This document shows positions 1 through 10,384 of a stretch of 64,000 nt of DNA, in pieces. The notes below the pieces were generated by a model, which saw nothing but the letters and a program-made list of their open reading frames with translations, was not told the origin of the DNA and searched no databases. Source of the DNA: Hondaea fermentalgiana (taxonomy: Eukaryota > Sar > Bigyra > Thraustochytrida > Thraustochytriidae); NCBI GenBank assembly GCA_014084085.1, contig NPFB01000004.1:53595-117594 (forward strand). The letters run 5' to 3'. Each line of letters starts with the position of its first letter. Within the stretch, counting starts at the first letter, position 1. The translations under genes were made by a program, and so were the position numbers.

Positions 1-1392
1 CGTGCCCGCCGCGACCGAGTTGCCTCGCAGCCCGTGGCGCGGAGGGAGGGAGGCGCCGCGAGGACGCGGGCGAGATGGCGCTCGCGCGGGAGGCGCGCAT
101 GCATATGTCCGTTTCACGCAGTTGTGAAGACGTGGGCGGCGCCTAGGGGGTGCTAGAAGGCGAGATTCCGGGCGCGAGCCGAGGCCTGCCCGCTGCCGCC
201 GCTGCTGGCGGCTGCGAGGCTTCGCGATTCTACCCCCGCGCAGCGACCAGCCGCGGGGCTTTTGTCTAAAGTTCCTGGTCGCGCGCTCTGACCCGCGCGC
301 TCTGCCAACGCTGCCGGCAGGGAGTGCAGTGCAGTGCAGTGCAGTGCAGTGCAGTGCAGTGCTGATTGAGCTTGCTGGCTAGTTGCTGGAACCTGTGCGG
401 CAACTTTGCGCCCTGGCTTGGCAACCTGGCTGGCTGGCTGGCTAGCTAGCTATAGCTAGCTAGCTAGCTGTAGCTGCTAACAAGAAGAATGCTGCCGATC
501 AAGCTGGCAAGAACAAGATAAAGAACCTGAATGAAGAGCACGGGACGCGGACCCTGGTCGATGAAAAAGATAAAGGGAATGCGGTGGGCGGAGGGGCCGC
601 GCGGATCAAGAATCACGCCCCCTCCGCGGCACCCACCAGCTTTGTGAACCACGATAGCTGCGAAATGTGCGGTAAACGCGACTGCGGCCCGCCGCATGCC
701 GCTTGCCGCATGCCGGATGCCACATGCCGCGCGCCACATGCCGCACGTCACATGCCGGCCTTTGACTTACTTGCTTGCCTGCTATTCGTGGTCGACATCT
801 TCCAGACCGCTCGCTTGCCTGACCCGTGCTGCCGGCCAGACAGGACCACTCGCTTCCTTCAAGGTCGAACGAACGATCGATCGAACACATCAGCGATCGA
901 TCGTACCATGGAGCGCTCAACGCCTTAGTCACCTAAAAAAAACAATTGGGGCCCCGAGAGAATTATAGGCTAAGCCTACTACTGCCAGCAGGCCTAGGCC
1001 TTGGCCTAGTGTATACGCCTAGGCCTAGTGTACTTTTTTTTCCTTTTTTTTTTTACAGTGAGTCAGTGATGGCGCAAGCCCATCGAGGATCGCAATCATA
1101 CTAGTACATTCATACAGACACACGGACAGACAGACTACGATCATCATCGCCAGCCTGGGAAGCTCGTCGCTGCAGCTAGCTGCCCAGCGAAGGATACGAG
1201 CCGGCGCGCGCGATCGCAAGAGAGAAGGAAGGGGGGAGAGAGGGAGCAAGACGGAAAGCCGCGCACGAAGACAAGACAGAACAGCGCAGCGCTTTGCGCG
1301 CATCAAATCAAGCTCACGCCTCAAGCAACCCGTGCACACCGAGCGAACAGACGCAGAAACGTGTCCAGCCAGCTAGCTATTTTTCGTGAAAA
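1..1392. other. Intergenic, repeat-rich left edge
   Basis: No convincing gene is visible. The stretch holds seven tandem copies of the pentamer GCAGT (326-360), a GGCT/AGCT tetranucleotide tract (about 427-478), an imperfect array of CCGCATG-like units (about 691-757) and clustered AGGCCTA palindromes (about 965-1030). It probably contains the promoter of the reductase starting at 1393. Short open frames on both strands overlap one another and look like chance. Confidence 0.5.
326..360 (+). repeat. GCAGT pentanucleotide tandem repeat
   Basis: Seven perfect consecutive copies of GCAGT, followed by a partial copy. Simple microsatellite in intergenic DNA. Confidence 0.9.
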
Positions 1393-2468
1393 ATGGGCCT
1401 GATGGATACCCTCGCGTACGTGCTGGCCGGCGTTTGGCTGATGGCCTGGCTGTCGTACGCGATCCCGCAGCTCTATCTCAAGTTCATGAAGCCGCAAAAC
1501 CTCAAGGAAAAGTACAATGCGGAGTGTAAGTTCTAGCGTCTGTCTTGCTCGCATGACAAAACCTCGATACAGACTGACTAACATGCTCTTGCTCGCGATC
1601 TTGGCTCACATTATAACTTGACCTGCTTCATTCATTCGTCTCAACAGGGGCGCTCGTCACCGGCGGATCGACGGGCATCGGACGCGCCATCGTGGAGAAG
1701 CTTGCTGCTCAGGATCTCAACATTGTCGTGGTCGCCTTCCCCGACGCTCACTTGGATAAGGCAATCGAGGAGCTCACTGCCAAGTTCCCCAAGTGCAAGT
1801 TCATCAAGGTCGGCCTCAACCTCGCCGACCGCAACTTCATGGAGACCCTGGCCAAGGAGACCAAGGACATCAAGGTGAGCATCCTCATCAACAATGCTGG
1901 CTACATCAAGACTGGCTTCTTCGCCGAGAGCGACTTCAAGGGTCAACTTGCCAACCATGATGTCAACGCCACGGCCGCGATGGAAATCACGCACCACTAC
2001 GTCGAGATCATGCGCGAGAACAAACTGCGCGGATGCGTCACCTTCACCTCTTCCCCTGCCGGTTTCATGGCCACGCCTTACACGGTTCTCTATGGCGCGA
2101 CCAAGGCGTACCTGACGACCTTTGCGCAGAGCCTTGCCCCGGAGATCTACTCGGATGGCATCGACGTTGCCGTTCTGCACCCTTCGCCTGTTGCGTCCAA
2201 CTTTTACGACTCGGCGCATAAGATTGACGCAATTGCCTTTTTCAAGAGCACTGCCACGGGCCCTGAGGTCCTGGCCGATATTCTGCTGGCCTCGGTCGGT
2301 CGCGTTGTCACCATTGACCAGGGTTACTACCCCGTGTGCGTCAAGCTCCTTCTCAAGATCATCGACGGCAACTTTATCGCTGACGCCGCGCGCCTCACGG
2401 CCTCGTACCTTCCCGACTTTAAGAAGATGAAGGCCGACATTGCCGCTGCCAAGGCCAAGGCCAAGTAA
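1393..2468 (+). CDS. Short-chain dehydrogenase/reductase, KCR/HSD17B12-like, two exons
   Basis: Exons 1393-1525 and 1648-2468 (317 aa). The first exon encodes an N-terminal hydrophobic segment, then the splice restores a tryptophan directly before the NADP-binding motif TGGSTGIG (about residues 49-56). Further SDR landmarks follow: NNAG, a serine in TSSPAG, and the catalytic YGATK. A membrane-anchored N-terminus plus WALVTG resembles the very-long-chain 3-oxoacyl-CoA reductase (KCR/HSD17B12) group, which reduces the 3-keto intermediate during ER fatty acid elongation. A lysine-rich tail could aid ER retention. A 3-ketosphinganine reductase or another membrane SDR is possible, so the substrate is inferred. 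The 122-nt intron has a GTAAGT donor and a CAG acceptor. Confidence 0.8.
1526..1647 (+). other. Spliceosomal intron in the SDR gene
   Basis: Donor GTAAGT at 1526 and acceptor CAG ending at 1647. Removal fuses a partial codon T with GG to make the conserved Trp before the Rossmann glycine motif. The upstream exon alone runs into a stop within the intron. Confidence 0.88.
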
Positions 2469-3172
2469 AGAGAACTAAACCTTGTTCAAGCTACTTCCTG
2501 ATCAACTTGCCCTTTTCCTTGTTCCTTTCTGTGTGGGCTTTACGTGTGTGTGCGCGCGCAAAGACAAATGCATCGATCAACAAAGACAGAAACGAGAAAG
2601 GTAGGAACAAAAAAGCGACCTTAAATATCTCTACGACCAACAAAGACATTGTGTGTTCCTGAGCGAGTTGTGATTCGCTTTTCTATGCCCTTTTAGGGTG
2701 GGGGGGGATTGCGAGAGAAAAGGAGAAACTACAAAGCAGAAAGAAGAAAGAAAAGAAGCTCATGCTTCTCGATCATTTTTTTTCCTATCAGTTCTTGTCC
2801 ATGATTTTCTTCAACAAAACCAAAGATTGTGCAGGCCCCATCTTATCCTCTGGACCTTGTCTTTGTCATCTTCTTGCAGCTTGAAAATTCTTTTCGATAT
2901 GGAGTTCGGTCGTCTTTGAAAGCACTCTCTTGCGCACCTTGTCTTTATTTCACGACAGTGATGGTATCAAGCAGCCAATGGACACCTTTACAAAAAAAAT
3001 TACTCACTGACTGCAAAGTGCCATCGAAAACGCGCCACTTGAACTCCTCTATTGCAATACTACTCGAAACATTGGCTCTTTACTACGTAAAAGTAAAAGT
3101 ACACACCGTTTTGGTGAGTACTAAGAATCGATAAGAATACAATCGGTCCATTTATGGTGGGAGCGCGGATCG
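2469..3172. other. Intergenic, 3' UTR and promoter
   Basis: AT-richer than its surroundings, with no supported gene. It should contain the reductase 3' UTR and the promoter of the gene at 3173. Open frames here encode low-complexity peptides without family resemblance. Confidence 0.5.
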
Positions 3173-4657
3173 ATGACCAAGTCCCAGCCGGGACTGCAGG
3201 TCTTGCGAGTAGAAGGAATAGACGCCATGTCGAGCACGAGGCTACGCGAGGAGGCTCGCGCGCTATGCGCCGATGTTGATGCGTCGCTCCTGGCCAAAAA
3301 GTGCGCGACGCAGGAGCGACTTGCAAACGATCGCGCACGCATGGCCGCGGTGCTCGTGCTCGTGAAAAGGGAGAACCAAGAGCTCGCAGACTGGAGCGCA
3401 AGGGAGAAGAGCGGGCCGCTGGGCGCCAACTGCGGAGAGCCTCGCGCGGTAGATGGCCGGTGGACTTCTGCAAGCCTCGAGCATGCAATCGAACATACGA
3501 AAGAAATTGCAATTTCCAAGCCAGTCTCGAAGCAACGAAAACGTTGCCACTGGACCGAGGCGTACACGTATAGCGTTCGAAAGCGCGCACTGCCCGCTGA
3601 GCACTGTGATTTGAGCATCGAGCATCTTCAAAAGGCAATTCGCAAAGACCGCAAAGACGCGTCGCTCTACTATACAGTTGGTTTGCGTCACTGGGACAAT
3701 CTACGATTACAGGACGCAGCGCAATGGTTTATGCGTGCCGTAGCTTGCGCCGAGTCAAATCGGGAGCTAAATAGCCCAGTCGTCATCAACAATAGCCTGC
3801 ACTTGAATTTCGAGGCCCACCTGGCCCTCGGATATGAGCAACGCGAATCACTCGTCAAGTCCTCCAACTTTAGCATCGCAGCACAGGCCATGGAGTCTTG
3901 GCTAGATGTTGGCGCGTGGTCAAAAGAGCAATTGCAAGAAGCTGATGATACCCTGTGCCTTGTCGAGGAGGCCTTGCGTCCCTTTCGTTACGAGGACCAA
4001 GAAGTGATTCTGCGTTCCGGCTCCCTCGGAAGTCTTGGCGATCTTCACGTACGGATTCTGTATCGACGTATTGAGTATGGTGGGTCCGCCACAGACACGT
4101 GTAAACAGCGTCTTGGTGAGCTTCTCGCGGAACGTCGTGAGTTCGCACAGGCCTGTAAAGTTCTTTACGACGCCTCAAGTGCAGATCGCGTTCAGCATCC
4201 TAGACTGCCTGCACAAGCGCTGCGTACATATGAGCCTTGGAATGAGGTGACCTCGTACGCTTATGATCGCTTCGACGCAGTACCAGCACATCGCGAGCGG
4301 CGCCGTCGCAGAGAGAGACACAAGTCGCGATCTCTTTTGTGTGCAGGCCCCGGAGATCGGGATCGACTCAAACAGGAACACAGCAACCGCGAAAGGTATC
4401 GCGCATTTGAGTCGCGTGTGATTGCTCATCACCACAACAACAGAGATACGACGTCACTAGAATCGAAGACCACAAGTGGCGACCTCGGACTCTTTTGTGT
4501 CGCTCGCGAGACCTTGCGCAACGATGACGATACAGCTTGTGCATGTGCGAACGAAGCACAGGGCATGTTCAAGGAGGAGGTGCGCTCGCATGCGTCACGC
4601 GTCGCCTTGGCGAGGGAGCACGAGACGCCAGCACTGGAGTCGTCGACGTTTCCATGA
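3173..4657 (+). CDS. Unrecognised protein with a TPR-like helical segment
   Basis: 494 aa from the ATG at 3173; a second in-frame ATG at 3227 would give a shorter form starting MSSTRLREEA. I do not recognise a family. The central part (about residues 140-190) has the alternating helix pattern of a tetratricopeptide repeat, with motifs such as LYYTVGLRHWDN and DAAQWFMRAV, and more helical sequence follows. Around residues 370-385 there is a basic run rich in Arg (ERRRRRERHKSR). The C-terminal third looks disordered. No signal peptide or membrane segment is seen. It converges with the small ABM gene, stop codons 110 nt apart. A protein-interaction role is inference only. Confidence 0.6.
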   Translation: MTKSQPGLQVLRVEGIDAMSSTRLREEARALCADVDASLLAKKCATQERLANDRARMAAVLVLVKRENQELADWSAREKSGPLGANCGEPRAVDGRWTSASLEHAIEHTKEIAISKPVSKQRKRCHWTEAYTYSVRKRALPAEHCDLSIEHLQKAIRKDRKDASLYYTVGLRHWDNLRLQDAAQWFMRAVACAESNRELNSPVVINNSLHLNFEAHLALGYEQRESLVKSSNFSIAAQAMESWLDVGAWSKEQLQEADDTLCLVEEALRPFRYEDQEVILRSGSLGSLGDLHVRILYRRIEYGGSATDTCKQRLGELLAERREFAQACKVLYDASSADRVQHPRLPAQALRTYEPWNEVTSYAYDRFDAVPAHRERRRRRERHKSRSLLCAGPGDRDRLKQEHSNRERYRAFESRVIAHHHNNRDTTSLESKTTSGDLGLFCVARETLRNDDDTACACANEAQGMFKEEVRSHASRVALAREHETPALESSTFP

Positions 4658-4767
4658 CTTCTGAAAGATGAGGCGACGGACCACCTGAGACCAATTGTAC
4701 AAAGAAAATAAAAAGAATTCGTAAGCTTTTATGCTGTACTTTTGCCTCGAGAAAGTATGTTTCTGCA

Positions 4768-5330
4768 CTACAGCAAGAAGACCTCCTCCTTGGCCTTGCG
4801 CAAAATGCGGTAGCTCGCGGGTTCTTGCAGGGTTTCGTTGAGTTCGCTCATGATGTTCTTGTAGAACGGCGTGTCGAACCACCGATTCAGGTGCTTCATG
4901 CTCTCCCATTCCGTGAGAATCAGATACGAGGACGGCTTGGCCACATCCTTGAGGATCTCGCCCCTGTAGCAATGATAACGCAACCAATTGTGAGTCTCCA
5001 GCTTGGCTTACGGATTTTTTGTATGGGTTTCATGCGACGCGTTTTGTTTGCTTTTGGACTTACTTGACAAAACCAGGCTGATTGCGCACGTTCCGCTCAA
5101 CGTTGAGCATGAGGGTACGGACTGCCTTCTCTGTGTTGCCAGTGGCGCCCGCGTCCCGTCAGTCGTGCTCTTCCTTGCCCGCAGACGCGCTGCCAGTGCT
5201 GGCCCAATTTGGGACCTGTTCACGACGCGGGTCTCTTGCCCTCCCTCTTCTTCGAGGGCTTCGCCGCGGGACACATACCTTTGCCAGGGACCATGAGGCG
5301 CTCGCTGAGCACGCGGACGCGTCCCGCCAT
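4768..5330 (-). CDS. ABM-fold (antibiotic biosynthesis monooxygenase-like) protein, three exons
   Basis: Exons 5330-5279, 5130-5064 and 4963-4768 join in frame to a 104-aa protein. The reconstructed product is the size of one dimeric alpha/beta-barrel ABM domain, with the typical order: an RVRVLSERLMV strand, a helix ending in NQPGFVKGEI, then SYLILTEWESMKHLNRWFD. ABM proteins are small heme or quinone-type monooxygenases or stress proteins; the substrate cannot be told. Donors are GTATGT and GTAAGT, both acceptors CAG. The second exon is only 67 nt and cannot be read through because stops flank it in frame. The start ATG at 5330 is the simplest choice; the frame stays open upstream to an ATG at 5600, so a longer N-terminus is possible. 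Confidence 0.72.
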
Positions 5331-5824
5331 CGTGCCGCTCGCCTCCTCGCTGCTCCGTCCGCGCGTCGGCTGCTCCAGCTCCAAGATCGATAAAGCGGTC
5401 TGCTGCACTGCAAGTCGGCGGGCCTTGCGAGAAGTTTTATTCTTCTCGTCAGCTCCTTCTCGTACTGGTTTTGGGGGCCTTATTGGGGGCCCCGCCCAAA
5501 GGGAGGACACGGACTTTGTGCGCCCGGACGAGTGACCGTGGCCGAAGAGCGAGCAAGCGAGCAGGCGAGAATGGGACGAAGAATGGCCAATGTTCTCCAT
5601 GCGTGTGTTTGTGCGCGTTCCCGCTGCTAGGCCTAGGCCTACACTTCGCCATAGTCTGTCGCCCGAAGCACAGTTCTCGCAATCGATTTCATGGCATTTA
5701 TACCGCCTTCTACTAACACTTTTGTAATAGGGCCTAAGCCTACCATGCTAGTCGAAGCCTGGCATAAAGAACTGGGACTGCAACAACGAGGAGGTGAGCA
5801 AACGTGAACTACAAAGAGGTGACG
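5331..5824. other. Divergent promoter region
   Basis: Lies between the divergently transcribed ABM and ABHD18 genes. The minus strand is open as far as 5600, so part could be an N-terminal extension of the ABM protein. It contains palindromic AGGCCTA-type motifs near 5628-5641 and 5729-5741. Nothing else is supported. Confidence 0.45.
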
Positions 5825-6943
5825 ATGAGCGCGGTCTTCGGGTTCGCTGGCGGGCTGCTAGACCTGGGGTTTGGGCACGTGCACAGCAACAAGCTGCTCG
5901 AGAAAGGATGGGGCGAGGAGATCTTGAGCCTCGAAGCCGACCTCAACGACTTGCTCGTGGGTGAGGGGTCGGTCCCCTTGCGTGACATCAGCGACTTCTC
6001 CTACACAAACGAAGGAGAGCCTGTCCAGGTGGCCAAGTTTTCGTCGCCATGCGCAGAGTGGCTTCCTGAGGAGAGCAAGACAGGCTACGCCGCAGTCGTA
6101 AAACCACCAGCCAACATCCCTCTGCGCGCAGCTATTGTTCTCATCCCCGCGACCGGAGACGTTGGTTTTTCGGCGCGTGTAAAACAGGTTGCCCAGCCCC
6201 TCGCGAGTGTCGGCGTGGCCTCAATCTTACCGCAGGTCCCGTATTATGGACGTCGCAAGCCGCAAGACCAGAAATCTATTTACGTGAGAACCTTTGGGGA
6301 GTTTCTGATGCAGACAACAGCTACAATTGTTGAAGCGGCAAAACTTGCCAAACTCGCTGCAGCACTTTTCCCCGACGTTCCCCTGGGCTTGGCCGGAACC
6401 AGCGCTGGTGGTGGCTATGGTATGGCCGCATATCCTTCATTGCTTCGCGAACTTGAGACCGTCGGCGAGGAGAGACCTATTGCAATTTGTACGCACGTTT
6501 CCACGTCGCGGCACATGCCTATGCTGACAAGCGTCTTTGGCGACCTCTGTGACTTTGATGGACTTGTTGACAAAGACAAACCCGGAGTGGAAACAGTCAC
6601 AGCTGCGAGGGCTCGAGTTCGTTCAGTTCTTGAGCACCGCGGTGTTGAACGCTACTTTCGTGTTCTTGGGTCATCGTTTTCTCCAAAGGATGCTGCCTAC
6701 ACTTGCGTGTTGGCCAAGCACGATCGCTGTGTTGTTCCTGAAGAAGCCATGATTCTCCCTCAGGTTCTCACGCCCTACGTCAATAAAGCTCGCATTGTCG
6801 AAGTCAACGGCGGTCATCTTACCAGCATTATGCGAACGTCCAAGGTCCTACCGAACAATATACTCGAGACTTTTGGTATGCTCAAGGCCGCCCCGAGCTT
6901 TGCAAAGCTTGCCGTGCGGGGACTTCGTCAGTGCCGGCGGTAA
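5825..6943 (+). CDS. ABHD18: ABHD18 (DUF2048) alpha/beta hydrolase homologue
   Basis: 372 aa from the first ATG (5825). Matches the ABHD18 family along its length: an N-terminal region with KGWG, then FSSPC, the block VPYYGRRKPQDQ, which is nearly identical to the family signature, and the nucleophile elbow GTSAGG (Ser193). A late NGGHLTS supplies a candidate catalytic His331, and LAKHDRC a candidate acid. ABHD18 proteins are lipid-type serine hydrolases; animal ABHD18 has been linked to mitochondrial cardiolipin metabolism, but activity here is inferred from homology. No intron is needed. It converges with the ankyrin gene, stops 79 nt apart. Confidence 0.85.
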   Translation: MSAVFGFAGGLLDLGFGHVHSNKLLEKGWGEEILSLEADLNDLLVGEGSVPLRDISDFSYTNEGEPVQVAKFSSPCAEWLPEESKTGYAAVVKPPANIPLRAAIVLIPATGDVGFSARVKQVAQPLASVGVASILPQVPYYGRRKPQDQKSIYVRTFGEFLMQTTATIVEAAKLAKLAAALFPDVPLGLAGTSAGGGYGMAAYPSLLRELETVGEERPIAICTHVSTSRHMPMLTSVFGDLCDFDGLVDKDKPGVETVTAARARVRSVLEHRGVERYFRVLGSSFSPKDAAYTCVLAKHDRCVVPEEAMILPQVLTPYVNKARIVEVNGGHLTSIMRTSKVLPNNILETFGMLKAAPSFAKLAVRGLRQCRR

Positions 6944-7022
6944 GCTTCGTAACGATCGAATGAAGAGGACCAGAGGGTATCGAAATAAGTGAATGAATAA
7001 GAAAATGATTTTCAAGATGACC

Positions 7023-8321
7023 CTATTTGGAGATCGCAGGAAGACTATGCACAGAAGAATGATGCGGCCTCGATGCAGACGCAATGAGGGTAGGAGTCGG
7101 GACTGCACTGCTCTCAATAATTGCAGACTCACGCTCCGCCTCTGCGTCTCGCTTTGGGGAAACAAGTTTATGATGTTGACCATTGTACCGCTTGCGAGGA
7201 GAGACGCTTCGCTGCGGAGCTGCAGAAACACTTGAGCCGCCTATGTTCCCTGTCGGGATGCACACTCTTAGTTTCGCATCGTTACCGTCGGTTGCGCCTA
7301 GCCCTGGGGGCAAATCGTCGTTGCTCTCGTCTTTTCCGTCTCTTCTGTCTTTTCCGTCGTTTCCATGCTTTCCTTCTTGTATTGCAGCTACGCTGGTGTC
7401 ATCGTATTCCTCGCTGCTCTTGCACTCTGGATCGCACTGTACGTCACCTGCAGGGCTCGCGTCTTCGTCTTCAACGTACCGCGCGACTACATCGGCCAAG
7501 CTTTCTTGGAGGTCCGCGCAGATTGAATCCCAAGCCACGGCACTGACACGTTCTGCCGTCTCCCGTGCGCAGTGCGGGCCCGCGTCGAGAATACGGAGCG
7601 CTACGGCCTCAAGACTAACGGCGGCGTCTGATTCATTGCTTTCAACGCAATCGGTGAGCTCGTCGAGCACCTGATCGACAAGAAGATCGCCAGCGGAAGA
7701 TGAAGGAACAAAAAGAAACTCCGTCAGGCCCTTGTCGAGAAGAAGCTCCACTGCATCTAGACTTCCAGTGATGGCCGCAAAGTGAAGGGCGCTCTCATTT
7801 GATGCGGTTTGGCATCGTAAGCAGCAGCCCCGCGAAATGAGAAGCTGCATGGTCGAAACGTCGTTTAGAGAAGCAGCAATAGCAAGAGGAAACTCGCAAC
7901 GCTGATTTGTTTTTCGCACGTTCAAGATGGCCATCGCCTTTTCTGGAAACGCAGCGCAATACTCGTCAAGAACAACGTCTGCTTTGTGCGTGTCGCCGTC
8001 CTCCACAGCACTCATGAGTCGCTCTGCGAGCTCTTTTTCGCGGCCCCAAAGGAGAGCTGGCCATCCCTCAAAAACAGACTCATCCGTCAGCGCCTTGCTT
8101 GCGTCAGGCTCGCCGGACAATTCGTCCATCGCTTGTTTGCAGAGACGCGCGAGGTCATCGTCTGCGTTGGTTTCCGCTGTTTCTTCCTGGCTCGTTGATG
8201 CTGTATTGCTTGAACGCTTGTTTCCAGGATTTGCTTTTTCCATGCACGCGCAGCGTCCTTCTGCGTCCCGCTTGCAGCCTTCGTCGCGCACAGCGAACCC
8301 CGCCTCGTGAGGAGAACTCAT
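7023..8321 (-). CDS. Ankyrin-repeat protein
   Basis: 432 aa starting at the ATG at 8321. Two ankyrin repeats are clear in the middle (about residues 140-205): FPLAIAASLNDVSTMQLLIS followed by SALHFAAITGSLDAVELLLD. The N-terminal about 60 residues and the C-terminal about 150 are acidic, Ser-rich and probably disordered, the latter with DGKDRRDGKDE-type low complexity. No enzyme domain is seen. It is probably a cytosolic adaptor, which the fold suggests but nothing here proves. The 5' end faces the LRRC72-like gene across a 336-bp divergent promoter. Confidence 0.78.
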   Translation of the reverse strand: MSSPHEAGFAVRDEGCKRDAEGRCACMEKANPGNKRSSNTASTSQEETAETNADDDLARLCKQAMDELSGEPDASKALTDESVFEGWPALLWGREKELAERLMSAVEDGDTHKADVVLDEYCAAFPEKAMAILNVRKTNQRCEFPLAIAASLNDVSTMQLLISRGCCLRCQTASNESALHFAAITGSLDAVELLLDKGLTEFLFVPSSSAGDLLVDQVLDELTDCVESNESDAAVSLEAVALRILDAGPHCARETAERVSAVAWDSICADLQESLADVVARYVEDEDASPAGDVQCDPECKSSEEYDDTSVAAIQEGKHGNDGKDRRDGKDESNDDLPPGLGATDGNDAKLRVCIPTGNIGGSSVSAAPQRSVSPRKRYNGQHHKLVSPKRDAEAERESAIIESSAVPTPTLIASASRPHHSSVHSLPAISK

Positions 8322-8657
8322 GACGGCTGCGCTGCACAGGCTCGCCCCGCGGGTCCGGCGTCTGCCGGGCCGCAGCGACGGCGTCTAAAGACTCGAATGT
8401 CCTTGCGTGCTTTGCCCATTGTGATTTATCCGTTCACCATCTGATGGACTTGGGGCCTCTGAGTTACGACGATCTTGTTCTCTTCATAACAGGGCCAATT
8501 GACCTTTTTACTCATTCGGGTGACGGCGCGCTAGAGCGCACGCACGCAACAAGAAACCTGAACTGCCGGCCGCCCAAATTCGCATTTGCTTCTTCAGAGA
8601 GCTTGCTAGCTCGCGCCCAGCGAAAGCGGGAAGCGCAGACGTAGAGCGCGCCGCGCA
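8322..8657. other. Divergent promoter between ankyrin and LRRC72-like genes
   Basis: 336 bp between two start codons on opposite strands. No gene or clear core-promoter motif was recognised. Confidence 0.5.
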
Positions 8658-10268
8658 ATGTCTCGCGAGTCGTCGACCCGGGGAGGGAGCGCCGCGGCGC
8701 ATACCGTCTTCGCAGATCCTGTGGCAGAGCTCGCGGTTAAAAATGCCAAGTACATCAAACTTTGCACAGAACTGTACCTTGCCCGCAAGAGCATTGAGGA
8801 GCTGCGCGGCTTTGAGCGATTTGTAAACCTCGAGGCTCTCTGGGTGAACGACAATGAGATCCAGAGACTCTCGAATTTGGAGAACAACTTTCGTCTGAAG
8901 CATCTCTACGCTCAAAAGAATCAGATCACCTCGGTGGCGCCATGCGCGCGTTTCAAGTTCTTAGAGAGTCTGCACCTCTTTGAGAATAAGCTGAGTAATC
9001 TGGACAAGTGTCTGGGTGTATTGTCGCGGCTCAATCATCTCAAGACGCTTGATCTTTTCGGGAACCCAATTGCACAGGAAGAAAATTATCGCTTGCGCGT
9101 TATTCACGCCATGCCGCCGTCGCTCGAAGTGCTTGATCGACAAAAGATCAAGGCAGAAGAGCGCGCACAAGCGGCCCTCATGTTTGGTAAGACGCTGTCT
9201 ACCGAGGGGAGACTCGAGCTTAGACGACTCACGAGTCTGGGCCGTCAGCGTTCGGCAGCTGAGCTTGTCGGAGAGCTCTCTGGGTGCACTTTGCTTTTGC
9301 TAGCAGAGGTCGATGCGATCTTGCGCAAACGAGAACAATCCTCCGTTGTTCTCGAGGACGAGCGCGACGAGGGCGATGTACAACTGAATCCAGTTGTAGA
9401 GCGCATCAAGCGAATACCTGATCCTAAAGAGGGCGAATTGTACGTGGTCCGCGAGACGCTCTCCGAGTGGGAACGACGCGACTTGGCTGCTATGCTTGAA
9501 AAGGAATTCGAGACAAGCACAGATTCCTGGTCGAGATCCACGGTCGCCAGCGTTGTGTCTCGCTGCGAAAGTTTCCTTGGACGATCACTCACGCTAGATG
9601 TTGAGGCGTTTTTGGAAATTCTGTTGACCTCGCTTCCTGGCGCCCTCGTTCAGAATGGCGATGAGAGCGAGGACAGCGACGAAATTTGTGAGCCATCTTT
9701 TGAGCCCGAAGCTGTGAAGCGACAGCTCCTCCTGGCCAAGTGGAAGTTGTGGAAACCCTCACAGTACGCGCAAGAGTCAAACCAGCTCTTTGATCGAGCC
9801 GAAGCTGGTCGGAAGAAGCTACAGACCATGCATCTGACCTCGAGCGACGCGAACGATCAAGATGCGGACGCCCGGCAAGCCCTTCAGTCACGCATTCTTG
9901 CTGATGCGGCGCGCGCATATCGCTTTGAATCGCTCAAGGCCGCTGCAGTTCAAGGCAGCACTTTTGCAAATACGGCTTTACAGCAGCAGCAGCAGGAGGA
10001 CGCGACGACGACGACGACGACGATGACGAAGTTGGACGAGAGCAAAAGCTCGAATTCACCGAATGATGCGAGATGCGATGTTTTTCGAATGTACTCATAT
10101 GAAGATTTTGCATCCGACAAGAGTGCTACCATGCAAAGACAAATTCCTACTCTTGCAAAAACTAGGTACGGTATCACTGCAGCACGTGCAGCAGGTCTCC
10201 GCGCCTCTATACACGATGATCGAACGGGGAGCAAGCCATCCCTGCGACTATTTTTCCAAAAGCTCTAG
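8658..10268 (+). CDS. LRRC72: LRRC72-like leucine-rich repeat protein
   Basis: 536 aa, single exon. An N-terminal SDS22-type leucine-rich repeat block (about residues 40-150) reads LEALWVNDNEIQRLSNLE, LKHLYAQKNQITSV, LESLHLFENKLSNLDK and LKTLDLFGNPIAQEENYRL. It ends with the LRR cap MPPSLEVLDRQKIKAEER. The order and the cap resemble animal LRRC72. The remaining 370 residues are helical and acidic, with no known domain, and include a short Gln run and a Thr run from GACGAC-type repeats (near 9981-10023). The LRR block resembles proteins of ciliated cells, which fits the dynein and tubulin glutamylase in the same window. It converges on the TMEM222 gene, 116 nt between stops. Confidence 0.75.
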   Translation: MSRESSTRGGSAAAHTVFADPVAELAVKNAKYIKLCTELYLARKSIEELRGFERFVNLEALWVNDNEIQRLSNLENNFRLKHLYAQKNQITSVAPCARFKFLESLHLFENKLSNLDKCLGVLSRLNHLKTLDLFGNPIAQEENYRLRVIHAMPPSLEVLDRQKIKAEERAQAALMFGKTLSTEGRLELRRLTSLGRQRSAAELVGELSGCTLLLLAEVDAILRKREQSSVVLEDERDEGDVQLNPVVERIKRIPDPKEGELYVVRETLSEWERRDLAAMLEKEFETSTDSWSRSTVASVVSRCESFLGRSLTLDVEAFLEILLTSLPGALVQNGDESEDSDEICEPSFEPEAVKRQLLLAKWKLWKPSQYAQESNQLFDRAEAGRKKLQTMHLTSSDANDQDADARQALQSRILADAARAYRFESLKAAAVQGSTFANTALQQQQQEDATTTTTTMTKLDESKSSNSPNDARCDVFRMYSYEDFASDKSATMQRQIPTLAKTRYGITAARAAGLRASIHDDRTGSKPSLRLFFQKL

Positions 10269-10384
10269 ATCAGTGAAATAAAGCAAAAACAAAATTGTTT
10301 TGTCGCTCGCACATCTTGGTAAAAGAAACAGGTACAACCAAAGAAAAAGTGGCCCACGAGGCGGGCGGGCATGGTAAGGATCGC

